Origin: an uncultured Bryobacterales bacterium | GTDB lineage: Bacteria; Acidobacteriota; Terriglobia; Bryobacterales; Bryobacteraceae | DNA: 64,000 nt | Assembly (NCBI GenBank): GCA_937959285.1 | Contig: CALGAR010000026.1 | Location: forward strand, 6,753 to 70,752 | Reading direction: 5' to 3' | Shown: piece by piece, positions 53,090-62,062 of the stretch | Layout of the letters: every line of letters starts with the position of its first letter | Position numbering within the stretch: the first letter of the stretch is position 1 | Notes under the pieces: model-generated | What the model saw: only the letters and a program-made list of their open reading frames with translations | Database searches by the model: none | What the model was told of the DNA's origin: nothing | Position numbers and translations under genes: made by a program

Positions 53090-56000
53090 ATGACGCGACT
53101 GGTCCTTGCCCTGTTCCTTCTGTTCGCCGCGCTCTGTGCTCGCGCGGCGGGTATTGACTTCAATCGCGATGTGCGCCCTATTCTGTCCGATGCGTGCTTC
53201 CAATGCCACGGTCCGGATGAAAAGCACCGGATGGCCGGACTGCGGCTGGACACGAAGGAAGGCGCATTCGCAGAAACCCGGCGCGGGAAAGTGATCGTCC
53301 CAGGAGATCCGGGGAAAAGCCTCATTATTCAGCGGATTAACCATGCCGACCCGGCGCGGCGGATGCCGCCGCCAGCCTCCGGACGGACACTGACGGCGAA
53401 AGAGATCGAGACCCTGCGCACGTGGGTCGAGCAGGGCGCGGAGTGGCAGACGCACTGGGCTTTTGTCCCTCCCAAGCGCCCCGAGCTTCCGCCCGGAGAT
53501 GCTCCAAACCCGATCGACCGCTTCATCGATGCACGGCTGAAGCGCGAAGGTTTAACACCCAATAAGGAAGCCGACCGCGCGAAGCTGCTCCGCCGTCTCA
53601 GCCTGGACCTTACCGGACTTCCGCCAACACCGGAAGAAGTCGAGGCCTTCGTGAAGGACAAGTCGCCGGATGCCTACGAGAAGCAGGTCGACCGGCTTCT
53701 CGCGTCCCCTCACTACGGCGAGAGGATGGCCATGGACTGGCTGGACGTCGCCCGCTACGCCGACACCCACGGATATCACATTGACAGCCACCGTGACATG
53801 TGGCCCTGGCGCGATTGGGTAATCGACGCATTCAACCGGAACATGCCGTTCGACAAGTTCACGATCCTCCAGCTTGCCGGCGATTTGCTGCCGGAGGCGG
53901 GACTCGAAGGGAAGATCGCCAGCGGCTTTAACCGCAATCACATGATCAACTTCGAAGGAGGCGCAATTCCCGAAGAGTATCTGGTTGAGTATGTGGCGGA
54001 CCGTGTCGAAACGACGGCTACGGCGTGGATGGGACTCACTATGGGCTGCGCGCGATGCCATTCGCACAAGTACGATCCCATCTCGCAGAAGGATTACTAC
54101 AGCTTCTTTGCTTTCTTCAATAACGTCGACGAGAAGGGACTCGATGGAAAGACCGGCAATGCTCAGCCGATTTTGAAACTGCCGACGCCGGAGCAGGAAA
54201 AGGAGCAAAAGCGCCTGGAAACGGCAATTCAGGAAGCCGAAAAGGTGCTCGAGTCGGACGAGGTAGCACGAGGGCTCGCCGAATGGCGTAAGACTCTCAC
54301 CGCCCAGCCGGTTCCCGTCATCCGCGATGGCCTCACGGCACATTACGGTTTTGACGGCAGCTTCGCCGACATCTCCGGCGCTTATCAGCATGGTCGGACT
54401 CTCCGCGGCGACCCCGTGTTCGTTCCGGGGCAGGTCGGCAGGGCCGTGTCCTTTGATGCTCAGACGGTAGTGAGCTTAGGGCGTGTCGGAGCGCTGAAGG
54501 TGGACCAGCCGTTCACCGTTGCATTCTGGTTGCAGCCGACGGGTAGTAAACAGTCGATGCCCGTCCTTCAGAAGATCGCGGATAGCAGCCGCCGGGGCTG
54601 GGAAGTGCGTCTGGAGGAATTCGATCTTTTTGGGATTCAACAGCGTCACGCCCGGCTTGCCTTCCGTTTAATTTCCCAGTGGCCCGACGCGGTGTTAGAG
54701 CTTCGGACGCGCGAGCGCCTGAAGCAATCCGAGTGGTATCACGTGGCGATCGTATCAGACGGTTCCGGAAAAGCTCCCGGGATTACGGTCTACGTAAATG
54801 GCGAGCCCGTAAGCGCGGAAGTGGTTCGCGATGCGCTATCCGGCGCGATCGACAACGATGCGGAGCTGCGGATCGGCGTCAAGGAACCGGATGCCAAAGC
54901 CTTCGCGGGCGGCCTCGACGATTTGCGCTTTTACTCTCGCGCACTGCCGCCTGATCAGATCACTGAGATTGCTGTGCATCATCCTATTCGCGCGCTTCTG
55001 TCGGGCTTGTCCGGCAAGCCCTCGGCTGCCGAGGAGCAGCGCATTCGCACCTACTATCTCCGGCGTGTCGCTCCCGAACCGATTCGACGCACTTATGCGC
55101 AGTTACTCGATTTGAAGGAGCAGTTCAGGCGCCTCGACAAGCGAATTCTCAGCACGATGGTGATGAGCGAGCTCGAGAAGCCGCGTGAGACGTTCATTCT
55201 TGCCCGCGGCGACTACCGCAACCGGACGGAGAAGGTAGAGCCGAACGTTCCGAGCGTGCTGCCGCCCTTGCCGCGGGTGGACGGGAGGCCCAACCGTCTT
55301 GCCCTGGCGCGGTGGCTTGTGGATCCAGGGCATCCTCTGACGGCCCGCGTTGCGGTGAACCGGTTCTGGCAGATGTACTTCGGAACGGGGCTTGTGAAGA
55401 CGTCGGAGAATTTCGGCTCCCAGGGAGAGCCTCCGTCGCATCCTGAGCTGCTTGACTGGCTGGCCACTGAGTTCATCCGTACCGGGTGGGATGTCAAGGC
55501 GATGCAGCGTCTGATCGTCACTTCAGCGGCCTACCGGCGCAGCTCTCATGTCACTCCTGAACTGCTTGCCAAGGACCCCGAGAACCGGCTGCTGGCGCGC
55601 GGCCCGCGTCATCGCCTTCAGGCGGAGATCGTGCGCGATAACGCGCTTGCCGTGAGCGGCCTCCTGAATAAGAAGCGAGGCGGCCCCGGCGTTTTCCCAT
55701 ATCAACCACCCGGCATATGGGAAGAGCTCGCGTATGGCGACGGCTTTTCGATGCAGACCTATGTACAGAGCCACGGCGAGGATCTTTATCGAAGGAGCCT
55801 TTACACCTTCTGGAAGCGTACGGCGCCTCCCGCTCAGCTAGTCACATTCGACGCTCCGGACCGGGAGAAGTGCACGGCTCGCCGGAGTACCACAAACACT
55901 CCGCTCCAGGCACTGGTGCTAATGAACGATCCCACATACGTCGAGGCGTCGCGGGCGCTCGCCCAGCGCGTGCTGAATTCGGGCAAGCGCAGCGTGGCCG

Positions 56001-56245
56001 ATCGGGCGAAGATGGCATTCGAGCTTGCGACGGCGCGGCCGCCATCGAAGGCAGAGACGGCCGAGCTGATACAGCTTGCCGTTAAAGAGCTGCAGCACTA
56101 CCGGAAGTCTCCTAAGGAGGCGCTGGCGCTGCTCGATGTTGGGGAATCGCCGTGGGACAAGAAGCTGAAGGCGGAAGAACTCGCGGCATGGACAGTGGTT
56201 TGTAGTGCCATTCTCAATCTCGATGAGACAATTTCGAAGGAGTAG
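53090..56245 (+). CDS. PSCyt1-PSCyt2-LamG-PSD1 exported protein
   Basis: 1051 residues. After a signal peptide (MTRLVLALFLLFAALCARAA) comes a cytochrome-like PSCyt1 region with the heme c motif CFQCH (residue about 36), then DUF1549/PSCyt2 (about 130-340, PIDRFIDARLKREGL, RLSLDLTGLPPT, WLDVARYADTHG), a LamG/concanavalin-type domain (about 415-640) and DUF1553/PSD1 (about 720-1010, RWLVDPGHPLTARVAVNRFWQ). Such proteins are hallmarks of Planctomycetes, Verrucomicrobia and Solibacteres and are paired with DUF1501 proteins, as here, 3 bases away. Probably periplasmic, polymer-related. Confidence 0.9.
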   Translation: MTRLVLALFLLFAALCARAAGIDFNRDVRPILSDACFQCHGPDEKHRMAGLRLDTKEGAFAETRRGKVIVPGDPGKSLIIQRINHADPARRMPPPASGRTLTAKEIETLRTWVEQGAEWQTHWAFVPPKRPELPPGDAPNPIDRFIDARLKREGLTPNKEADRAKLLRRLSLDLTGLPPTPEEVEAFVKDKSPDAYEKQVDRLLASPHYGERMAMDWLDVARYADTHGYHIDSHRDMWPWRDWVIDAFNRNMPFDKFTILQLAGDLLPEAGLEGKIASGFNRNHMINFEGGAIPEEYLVEYVADRVETTATAWMGLTMGCARCHSHKYDPISQKDYYSFFAFFNNVDEKGLDGKTGNAQPILKLPTPEQEKEQKRLETAIQEAEKVLESDEVARGLAEWRKTLTAQPVPVIRDGLTAHYGFDGSFADISGAYQHGRTLRGDPVFVPGQVGRAVSFDAQTVVSLGRVGALKVDQPFTVAFWLQPTGSKQSMPVLQKIADSSRRGWEVRLEEFDLFGIQQRHARLAFRLISQWPDAVLELRTRERLKQSEWYHVAIVSDGSGKAPGITVYVNGEPVSAEVVRDALSGAIDNDAELRIGVKEPDAKAFAGGLDDLRFYSRALPPDQITEIAVHHPIRALLSGLSGKPSAAEEQRIRTYYLRRVAPEPIRRTYAQLLDLKEQFRRLDKRILSTMVMSELEKPRETFILARGDYRNRTEKVEPNVPSVLPPLPRVDGRPNRLALARWLVDPGHPLTARVAVNRFWQMYFGTGLVKTSENFGSQGEPPSHPELLDWLATEFIRTGWDVKAMQRLIVTSAAYRRSSHVTPELLAKDPENRLLARGPRHRLQAEIVRDNALAVSGLLNKKRGGPGVFPYQPPGIWEELAYGDGFSMQTYVQSHGEDLYRRSLYTFWKRTAPPAQLVTFDAPDREKCTARRSTTNTPLQALVLMNDPTYVEASRALAQRVLNSGKRSVADRAKMAFELATARPPSKAETAELIQLAVKELQHYRKSPKEALALLDVGESPWDKKLKAEELAAWTVVCSAILNLDETISKE

Positions 56246-56248
56246 GAC

Positions 56249-57664
56249 ATGAGCGCTCTGGAATGCACACGGCGTCACTTCTTCGGCCGGACGGCCACGG
56301 GCATTGGAATAGCGGCGCTCGCGTCGCTGCTGCGTCAGAAGGGATATGCGGCGGAAGGGCTCCCGCATTTCGCGCCAACAGCGAAACGCGTCATTTTCTT
56401 GCACCAGTCGGGCGGCCCCTCGCAGCTCGACCTGTTCGACTACAAGCCAGAGCTCGTCAAGCGGCGTGGAACCGAGCTGCCGGACTCGGTCCGCATGGGC
56501 CAGCGCATCACAGGGATGACATCCGGGCAGGGAACTCTGCCCGTTGCGCCGAGCATTTTCAGCTTTAAGCAATACGGAGAATCGGGCGCGTGGGTCAGCG
56601 AGCTTTTGCCGCATACGGCGAAAGTTGTCGATGACCTTTGCATCATCCGCACCGTGAACACAGAAGCGATTAACCACGATCCGGCGATTACCTTTATCCA
56701 GACCGGATCGCAGCAGCCTGGGCGGCCGAGCATGGGTTCCTGGGTGAGCTACGGGCTCGGTAGCGAGAATGAGAATTTGCCTGCGTTCGTCGTGTTGCTC
56801 TCGCAGGCTCACGCCATCAACACGGATCAACCTTTGTTCTCACGGCTGTGGTCGAGCGGTTTTTTGCCGTCGAGCCATCAGGGAGTTCGATTCCGATCCG
56901 GGCGCGATCCGGTGCTGTATCTGGAGGATGCTCCGGGCATCTCGCGCGAGACACGGCGCCGGATGCTCGATACTGTGGCGTCGCTGAACCGCCGGCATCT
57001 CGATGAGTACGGCGATCCGGAGATTCAGACGCGGATCCGCCAGGCTGAAATGGCGTACCGGATGCAGACTTCGGTCCCCGAGCTCATGGATCTTTCCAAG
57101 GAGCCCGACAGCGTCTTCGAGATGTACGGGCCGGAGTCGAGGAAGCCCGGAACCTACGCCGCCAACTGCCTGCTTGCGCGGCGGCTCGCTGAGCGGAACG
57201 TGCGCTTTATCCAGCTCTATCATCGCGGCTGGGACCAGCACTTTGACCTTCCACGCGACCTCACCTTGCAGTGCCGGGGCACGGACCAGCCGACAGCGGC
57301 GCTCATCACCGACCTCAAGCAGCGGGGTCTGCTGAAGGACACGCTTGTCGTCTGGGGCGGCGAGTTCGGCCGAACCGTGTACAGCCAAGGCAAGCTGAGC
57401 GAAGCCAACTATGGCCGCGATCATCACGGGCGCTGCTTTACAATGTGGCTGGCCGGAGGTGGGGTGAAAGCCGGCACGGTCATCGGCGAGACGGACGATT
57501 ACGGCTACAACATCGTGAGCGATCCCGTACACATTCACGACTTGCAGGCAACCATCCTGCACTGCCTAGGTATCGACCACACCAAGCTGACGTTCTTCTT
57601 CCAGGGCCGGCACTTCCGCTTGACTGACGTGGCTGGCAACGTCGTCAAAAAGGCGCTTGCGTGA
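56249..57664 (+). CDS. DUF1501 exported protein
   Basis: 471 residues with a Tat-like leader ([23 protein letters not shown]). The DUF1501 fold, related to sulfatases and alkaline phosphatases, is shown by [69 protein letters not shown] and [16 protein letters not shown] with metal-type Asp, His and Glu. Members are obligate neighbours of PSD1 proteins, and the two probably act together in the periplasm. The substrate is not known. Confidence 0.9.
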   Translation: MSALECTRRHFFGRTATGIGIAALASLLRQKGYAAEGLPHFAPTAKRVIFLHQSGGPSQLDLFDYKPELVKRRGTELPDSVRMGQRITGMTSGQGTLPVAPSIFSFKQYGESGAWVSELLPHTAKVVDDLCIIRTVNTEAINHDPAITFIQTGSQQPGRPSMGSWVSYGLGSENENLPAFVVLLSQAHAINTDQPLFSRLWSSGFLPSSHQGVRFRSGRDPVLYLEDAPGISRETRRRMLDTVASLNRRHLDEYGDPEIQTRIRQAEMAYRMQTSVPELMDLSKEPDSVFEMYGPESRKPGTYAANCLLARRLAERNVRFIQLYHRGWDQHFDLPRDLTLQCRGTDQPTAALITDLKQRGLLKDTLVVWGGEFGRTVYSQGKLSEANYGRDHHGRCFTMWLAGGGVKAGTVIGETDDYGYNIVSDPVHIHDLQATILHCLGIDHTKLTFFFQGRHFRLTDVAGNVVKKALA

Positions 57665-57718
57665 CGGTTGGCAGTGGACAGCTGTAACGGGTAAGGATAC
57701 TGCGCGGCAGGGAAGGCA

Positions 57719-57748
57719 AACAAAAGGCCCGGTCAGGACGACCGGGCC
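57719..57748 (-). terminator. Rho-independent terminator after the CHRD gene
   Basis: GGCCCGGTC, AGGAC, GACCGGGCC: a perfect 9-pair stem. On the minus strand it is followed by TTTTGTTTG, so it ends the CHRD transcript; it may also serve the convergent DUF1501 gene. Confidence 0.8.
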
Positions 57749-57757
57749 GGCAGGAGG

Positions 57758-58321
57758 CTATCTGTTCAGCAGCCGATCTTTGAGGTCGACGCTCGAGTCA
57801 GGAACGATCTGACCGCGAATCTCCCCGCTGGGATACTTTTCCGAGTGGACGTTCGCATAGGCTGCGCCTCTGCGGATGGCTCGAATGAGGTCGGCCAGAT
57901 CGTTGGCCTCGACACCTTGTCCCGTCGGTCCGCCGATGTCCGCTGCTACGATCGTTCCCGTCACTGTGCCGCCGCGCAACGGGCACGGATCAGGCTTTGT
58001 TCCACCGCCGCAGAGGAACGTGGCGATGCCTCCGTTCGTCCGGCGCTGTCCTACGTGAATGTGGGCGAAAAGCGAATCGGCTTCCAGCCCGTCGAAGGTG
58101 AGCTCATATGTCAGCTCGGTGTCTGACTCGTTGATCTGTAGCTTGAATGTTCCGCTTGCAGGTGTCAGGATACTCGGTACCTCCTGAAACCCGACTAACT
58201 TCGCAGCGAAGCGGGATCGTTTTACTTCTCCCTGGCCGGTCTGAGATGTTCCGATACTCGCCGTAAGCGCCACGGCTGCGGCGAGGACCGCGAGGCGAGA
58301 TGGGAAGGTGCACATCAACAT
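57758..58321 (-). CDS. CHRD-domain secreted protein
   Basis: 187 residues with a signal peptide (RLAVLAAAVALTASIGTSQT). One CHRD domain: FAAKLVGFQEVPSILTPASGTFKLQI, LFAHIHVGQRRTNGGIATFLC and YANVHSEKYPSGEIRGQIV, a pattern first known from chordin and common in bacterial extracytoplasmic proteins; some bind metals. AAGGAGG lies 5 bases before the ATG. Convergent with the PSD1-DUF1501 pair. Confidence 0.87.
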   Translation of the reverse strand: MLMCTFPSRLAVLAAAVALTASIGTSQTGQGEVKRSRFAAKLVGFQEVPSILTPASGTFKLQINESDTELTYELTFDGLEADSLFAHIHVGQRRTNGGIATFLCGGGTKPDPCPLRGGTVTGTIVAADIGGPTGQGVEANDLADLIRAIRRGAAYANVHSEKYPSGEIRGQIVPDSSVDLKDRLLNR

Positions 58322-58657
58322 GGAATCCTCCTTCGTGTTCGTGCCTTTTACTCGCTACGTGCCGTCAACTCTTGTAATGGTAAGTGAACCCGATCCCGGA
58401 ATCGATGAAGGCTACGTGAATTTACAAGAATCGCAAAGCGTCCTCTAGTGGGAGTGCCGATGCTGCGCGTGCTGCTGGCGCAGCAGATCCTTTCCGTAGT
58501 CGTTGCCGTTGGGAGTCCTCACCACACAGTGGATGTGTTGTGTGGCGAGGGTTTGCCGGTTCGATGTGAGATGCGCGGAATTCGCTGGCCGTTGAGGGGC
58601 AATTGTGATCAGGATGACAGGACCGTGCAGTATTCCGCACGGCCCTCTGCTACTGAC
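58322..58657. other. Non-coding gap with two hairpins
   Basis: 336 bases between the CHRD start and the molybdoenzyme stop. CCACACA/TGTGTGG (58522-58545, 10-base loop) and CCGTGC/GCACGG (58623-58642, 8-base loop) are perfect short stems; the second may end the molybdoenzyme operon. Open frames on both strands here have no family features. Confidence 0.5.
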
Positions 58658-60763
58658 TTAGCTTTGAATTGACTCCGGAAGCATCGGCAGGGAACGGAGC
58701 CGGACGCCCACCGCCTGAAAGATCGCATTGCTAATCGCCGGAGCGATCCCGACAATCGGTGTCTCGCCGGCGCCGGCCGGCGGCAAATCCGGACGGTTCA
58801 CAAGTACGGACTCGATCACTGGAACGTCGCGGAATCGAGGCACACGGTACCGCGAAAAGCGCGGATTCAGAATCTTTCCGTTCTCAAAGTGGATCGCCTC
58901 CGTCAGTGCGCCTCCCAAGCCTTGTATGACGGCGCCTTCCACCTGATTCCGTAACATGTCGGGATTCACCACAGCTCCGCATTCGAAGGCGATTACGACG
59001 CGCTCCACACGCACCTGTTTCAGTCCCGAGTCGGCTGACACTTCGGCGAAGGTTGCTACGTAGCCGCCCTTCTCGTACCCTCCGCCCATGCCGAAGCCGC
59101 GTCCGGCTCCTGGTTTGCGCTTACCCCAGTGGAACGCCTCTGCCGCACGCTCAAACACAGTCCGGAGCCGCGGATTCGTGAGATTCTGCAGCCGGAACTC
59201 CAGCGGGTCCTTTCCTAGGGCGTGCGCGATCTCGTCCATGTGGACTTCCCGAGCAAAGTGATTTGCAGTAGCGGCCAGGGCGCGGTAGGAGCCCTGGCGC
59301 AGCGGCGATTGCGACCGGTGATAGTGGACACGCTGGTGCGGTGCCTCATAGAGCGTCGCAATGCCGGAAGCGCCCGAGTTGTAGTTGTGAAACTCCCAGG
59401 CTGTTAGCGTGCCGTCTTTCTTGACGCCGCTCGCCACCTCGATCACGCCCGCAGGCCGGAAGTACGCCCAGGTGAATTCCTCTTCGCGTGTCCACACCAG
59501 CTTTACCGGCTTACCGGCTTCTTTTGCGAGCCGCGCGGCTTCGAGCGCTGCTTCTCCCGTATGCTTGCCGCCGTAGCCCGACGCGGTATCGGGCACAATC
59601 ACACGCACTCGGGACTCGGGAATATGGAAAGCTTCCGCAAGTTCCCGCCGCACACCGAAGGGTCTCTGCGTGCCTGTCCAGACCGTGAGCTTGCCGTTCT
59701 CCCAGCTTGCGAGCGCTGCCCGGGGCTCCAGTGGAGCGTGGGCAATGTAGGCAACCGTGTACGTGGCCGAAAACTTATGGTCCGCTGCGGCAAATCCCTC
59801 TTCAATGGAGCCCTTGGTCGAGTTTGTTCGAGCTTCGGCACGCTCCTTCAGCAGCTTGAACAGTTCGTGTTCCGAAGGCTGCTCGGTCGTATTCCATTCC
59901 GCCTTCAGTGCTGCCGCCGCCTCGGCAGCCGTAGCGCTATCCGGAGCTGCCACCGCGAGGAAATTTCCTTCGCGAACGACGGTTACTCCCGGCAGCCGCT
60001 CCGCTGCGCTGGTATCAGCCTTGACGAGAGTTGCGCCAAAGCAGGGAGGTCTCACAACCTTGCCGTGGAGCATTCCCTCCAGCTTCATATCCGAGGCGTA
60101 GCGATGGCGTCCGGTGACAAAGTCGCGTCCGTTCACCTTTGGAAGAACGCGTCCCATCACTTTCCAGTCGGATGCCGGTGTGAGCGCGCCCTGATCCGTT
60201 CTGGCGGTTCGCAGAAGGGTTTGATCCTTCGCCAGTTCGCCGTATGTAAGGGATCTTCCAGATGTGGCCTCTCCAACACGGCCGTCGGCTGCGACCAGAT
60301 TTGCCCGGTCCACCTTCAGCAGTTCGGCTGCCCGGTCAATGAGGATTTCGCGTGCGGTTGCTGCCGCCCTGCGGACTTTCGGGAGCATGTCCGGCATTGA
60401 CCGGCTGCCGAAGGTTCCGGCGTCAAACGGAACGTGGTCGGTATCTGCCATGAGGAGCGTCACAGATTCAGGGGCAACGCGCAGCTCTTCGGCAATTCCT
60501 TGCACCAATGCCGTGCGCGTGTTTTGTCCCACTTCGGCTTTTCCGGTGAACGCGCGAATAGAGCCATCCTCGCCGATGTGCAGCCAGGCTCCGACTTCTT
60601 CGGCCTTGGCCTGCTGCGCATCCGCCGAAATCTCCGTTAGGCTGAGCACAAGGATTCCTGCCCCAAGGAATTGAAAGAACTCGCGCCGGTCCAGTTCGAA
60701 GGAGTAAGAAGGCCCGGCAAGCAGCTCGTAGCGTTCCGGTTCTATGGAGTGGTTAGCTCTCAT
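58658..60763 (-). CDS. Molybdopterin-binding large subunit of an isoquinoline 1-oxidoreductase-like hydroxylase
   Basis: 701 residues. A Tat-like segment (ELDRREFFQFLGAGILVLSL, about 24-43) suggests export folded with its cofactor. The xanthine-oxidase-family domains include GKAEVGQNTRTALVQGIAEEL, ADTDHVPFDAGTFGSRSM and, at the C-terminus, GAGETPIVGIAPAISNAIF, whose Glu corresponds to the catalytic base. It overlaps the 2Fe-2S subunit gene by 11 bases. There is no FAD (CoxM) subunit gene, matching the two-subunit isoquinoline/aldehyde type. Substrate unknown. Confidence 0.9.
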   Translation of the reverse strand: MRANHSIEPERYELLAGPSYSFELDRREFFQFLGAGILVLSLTEISADAQQAKAEEVGAWLHIGEDGSIRAFTGKAEVGQNTRTALVQGIAEELRVAPESVTLLMADTDHVPFDAGTFGSRSMPDMLPKVRRAAATAREILIDRAAELLKVDRANLVAADGRVGEATSGRSLTYGELAKDQTLLRTARTDQGALTPASDWKVMGRVLPKVNGRDFVTGRHRYASDMKLEGMLHGKVVRPPCFGATLVKADTSAAERLPGVTVVREGNFLAVAAPDSATAAEAAAALKAEWNTTEQPSEHELFKLLKERAEARTNSTKGSIEEGFAAADHKFSATYTVAYIAHAPLEPRAALASWENGKLTVWTGTQRPFGVRRELAEAFHIPESRVRVIVPDTASGYGGKHTGEAALEAARLAKEAGKPVKLVWTREEEFTWAYFRPAGVIEVASGVKKDGTLTAWEFHNYNSGASGIATLYEAPHQRVHYHRSQSPLRQGSYRALAATANHFAREVHMDEIAHALGKDPLEFRLQNLTNPRLRTVFERAAEAFHWGKRKPGAGRGFGMGGGYEKGGYVATFAEVSADSGLKQVRVERVVIAFECGAVVNPDMLRNQVEGAVIQGLGGALTEAIHFENGKILNPRFSRYRVPRFRDVPVIESVLVNRPDLPPAGAGETPIVGIAPAISNAIFQAVGVRLRSLPMLPESIQS

Positions 60764-61244
60764 GACGCAAGGCCTTTCCCGCCGCCTTTACGGCAGCGAT
60801 AATCCGGGGATAGGTTCCGCAGCGGCAAAGATTGCCATCGAGGGATGCGCGGATCTCGCTCTCGGAAGGATTCGGCTTTTTGTTCAGCAAGGCGGTTGCC
60901 GCCATGATCATGCCAGAAGTGCAAAAGGCGCACTGGAAGGCGCCGTAGTCGAGAAATGCCTGCTGTACAGGATGGAGCTTCCCGTCCTGTTCGAGGCCCT
61001 CAATCGTTGTGATGCGTTTGTTTCTGACAGCCCGCACGGGCATCACGCACGAACGCACCGGGGCCCCATCCACGAGTACGGTGCAAGCGCCGCACTGGCC
61101 TTCGCCGCAGCCGTACTTGGCGCCTGTTAAGTCGAGGTCTTCACGCAGCACCGAAAGCAGGGTGCGGTCTCCTCTTACATCGATGGTGACTGCCCTGCCA
61201 TTGATATGTAGCGAACGTACCCGCTCTGGCCTGGGATCTGCCAT
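60753..61244 (-). CDS. 2Fe-2S small subunit of the molybdenum hydroxylase
   Basis: 163 residues with two [2Fe-2S] sites. The plant-ferredoxin type is YGCGEGQCGACTVLVDG and the helical type FQCAFCTSGMIMAA with NLCRCGTYPRI. It passes electrons from the molybdenum centre to an outside acceptor, here without a flavin subunit. It is the first gene of the pair. The gene has no signal peptide, so it would cross the membrane by hitch-hiking with the Tat-leader large subunit. Confidence 0.93.
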   Translation of the reverse strand: MADPRPERVRSLHINGRAVTIDVRGDRTLLSVLREDLDLTGAKYGCGEGQCGACTVLVDGAPVRSCVMPVRAVRNKRITTIEGLEQDGKLHPVQQAFLDYGAFQCAFCTSGMIMAATALLNKKPNPSESEIRASLDGNLCRCGTYPRIIAAVKAAGKALRHES

Positions 61245-61351
61245 ACGAGTAATGATTGCGCAATTTTAAAGCGGAGTCACCACCGCCACACACAGGTCCG
61301 GGCGGTTTCCAAAGTCTTACTTCTGTGTATTCACGGACACGCGTGCTCTGA

Positions 61352-61915
61352 TCACTCTCCCGCAGAGATGACGAGGATTTTGGCAGGCCGGTCGCTCTCA
61401 TTCACCCAGCGGACTGGCTTCTGAGCTGGCGTGGATGCAGCATCTCCGGTTTCGAGGATGATCTCTTCTCCATTCAACTCGAGCTTAATCGAACCTTCCA
61501 GTACAAATGCGAACTCGTCGTAAGGACGGCGGTGCGCCTTCTTCCCACTGCTCCCATTGGGCTCTACCGTAATCAGCAGCGGACGCAGGCGGCTGCCTTG
61601 CACGCCAAGGTTTTCGATCTGCGCTTTCGACCACACGCTTTCGTACCGCTGGCGTTGCGAGGAGCGGACGACGAGGCCCGCTGCGCCTTCCCGGTCGGCG
61701 TCCCGGAAGAAGTCCGAAATACTGGCTCCGAGCGCGAGGGCAATGCGTTCCAATGAGGAGATAGAAGGCGAAACCTGACCGTTCTCGAGTTGGGATATGA
61801 AGCTCGGCGAGAAGTCGGCGGTCATGGCCAAGCTTCGCACGGACATCTTCCGAAGCTCTCTCAAGCGCCGGATTGTGTCGCCGACATGGTGCTCACGAGG
61901 TGTCACAGGGCTCAT
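61352..61915 (-). CDS. XRE-family regulator with C-terminal cupin
   Basis: 187 residues from the ATG at 61915. A helix-turn-helix (LRELRKMSVRSLAMTADFSPSFISQLENG) is followed by a small cupin (HRRPYDEFAFVLEGSIKLELNG, WVNESDRPAKILVISAGE). In this family the cupin senses a small molecule. It is encoded just upstream of the molybdenum hydroxylase genes and may control them, or the divergent GH27-like gene. Confidence 0.88.
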   Translation of the reverse strand: MSPVTPREHHVGDTIRRLRELRKMSVRSLAMTADFSPSFISQLENGQVSPSISSLERIALALGASISDFFRDADREGAAGLVVRSSQRQRYESVWSKAQIENLGVQGSRLRPLLITVEPNGSSGKKAHRRPYDEFAFVLEGSIKLELNGEEIILETGDAASTPAQKPVRWVNESDRPAKILVISAGE

Positions 61916-62062
61916 AGTAACGACCGGCGAGCCCCTCTGCAAGACAAAGTAGCGCGATGATATTCTTAACGAAACTTTACTTTCGCCCGGTAATCTCGCA
62001 AGACCGGATACGTCTCAGGAAGAGTTTCTTATCCAGGTTTTTTTGTGCCCATTTGTGAGCCT

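Noticed and set aside
58448..58672. 74-residue frame in the gap before the molybdoenzyme genes
   Set aside because: Short hydrophobic start, then sequence without features; runs into the 3' end of the large subunit gene.
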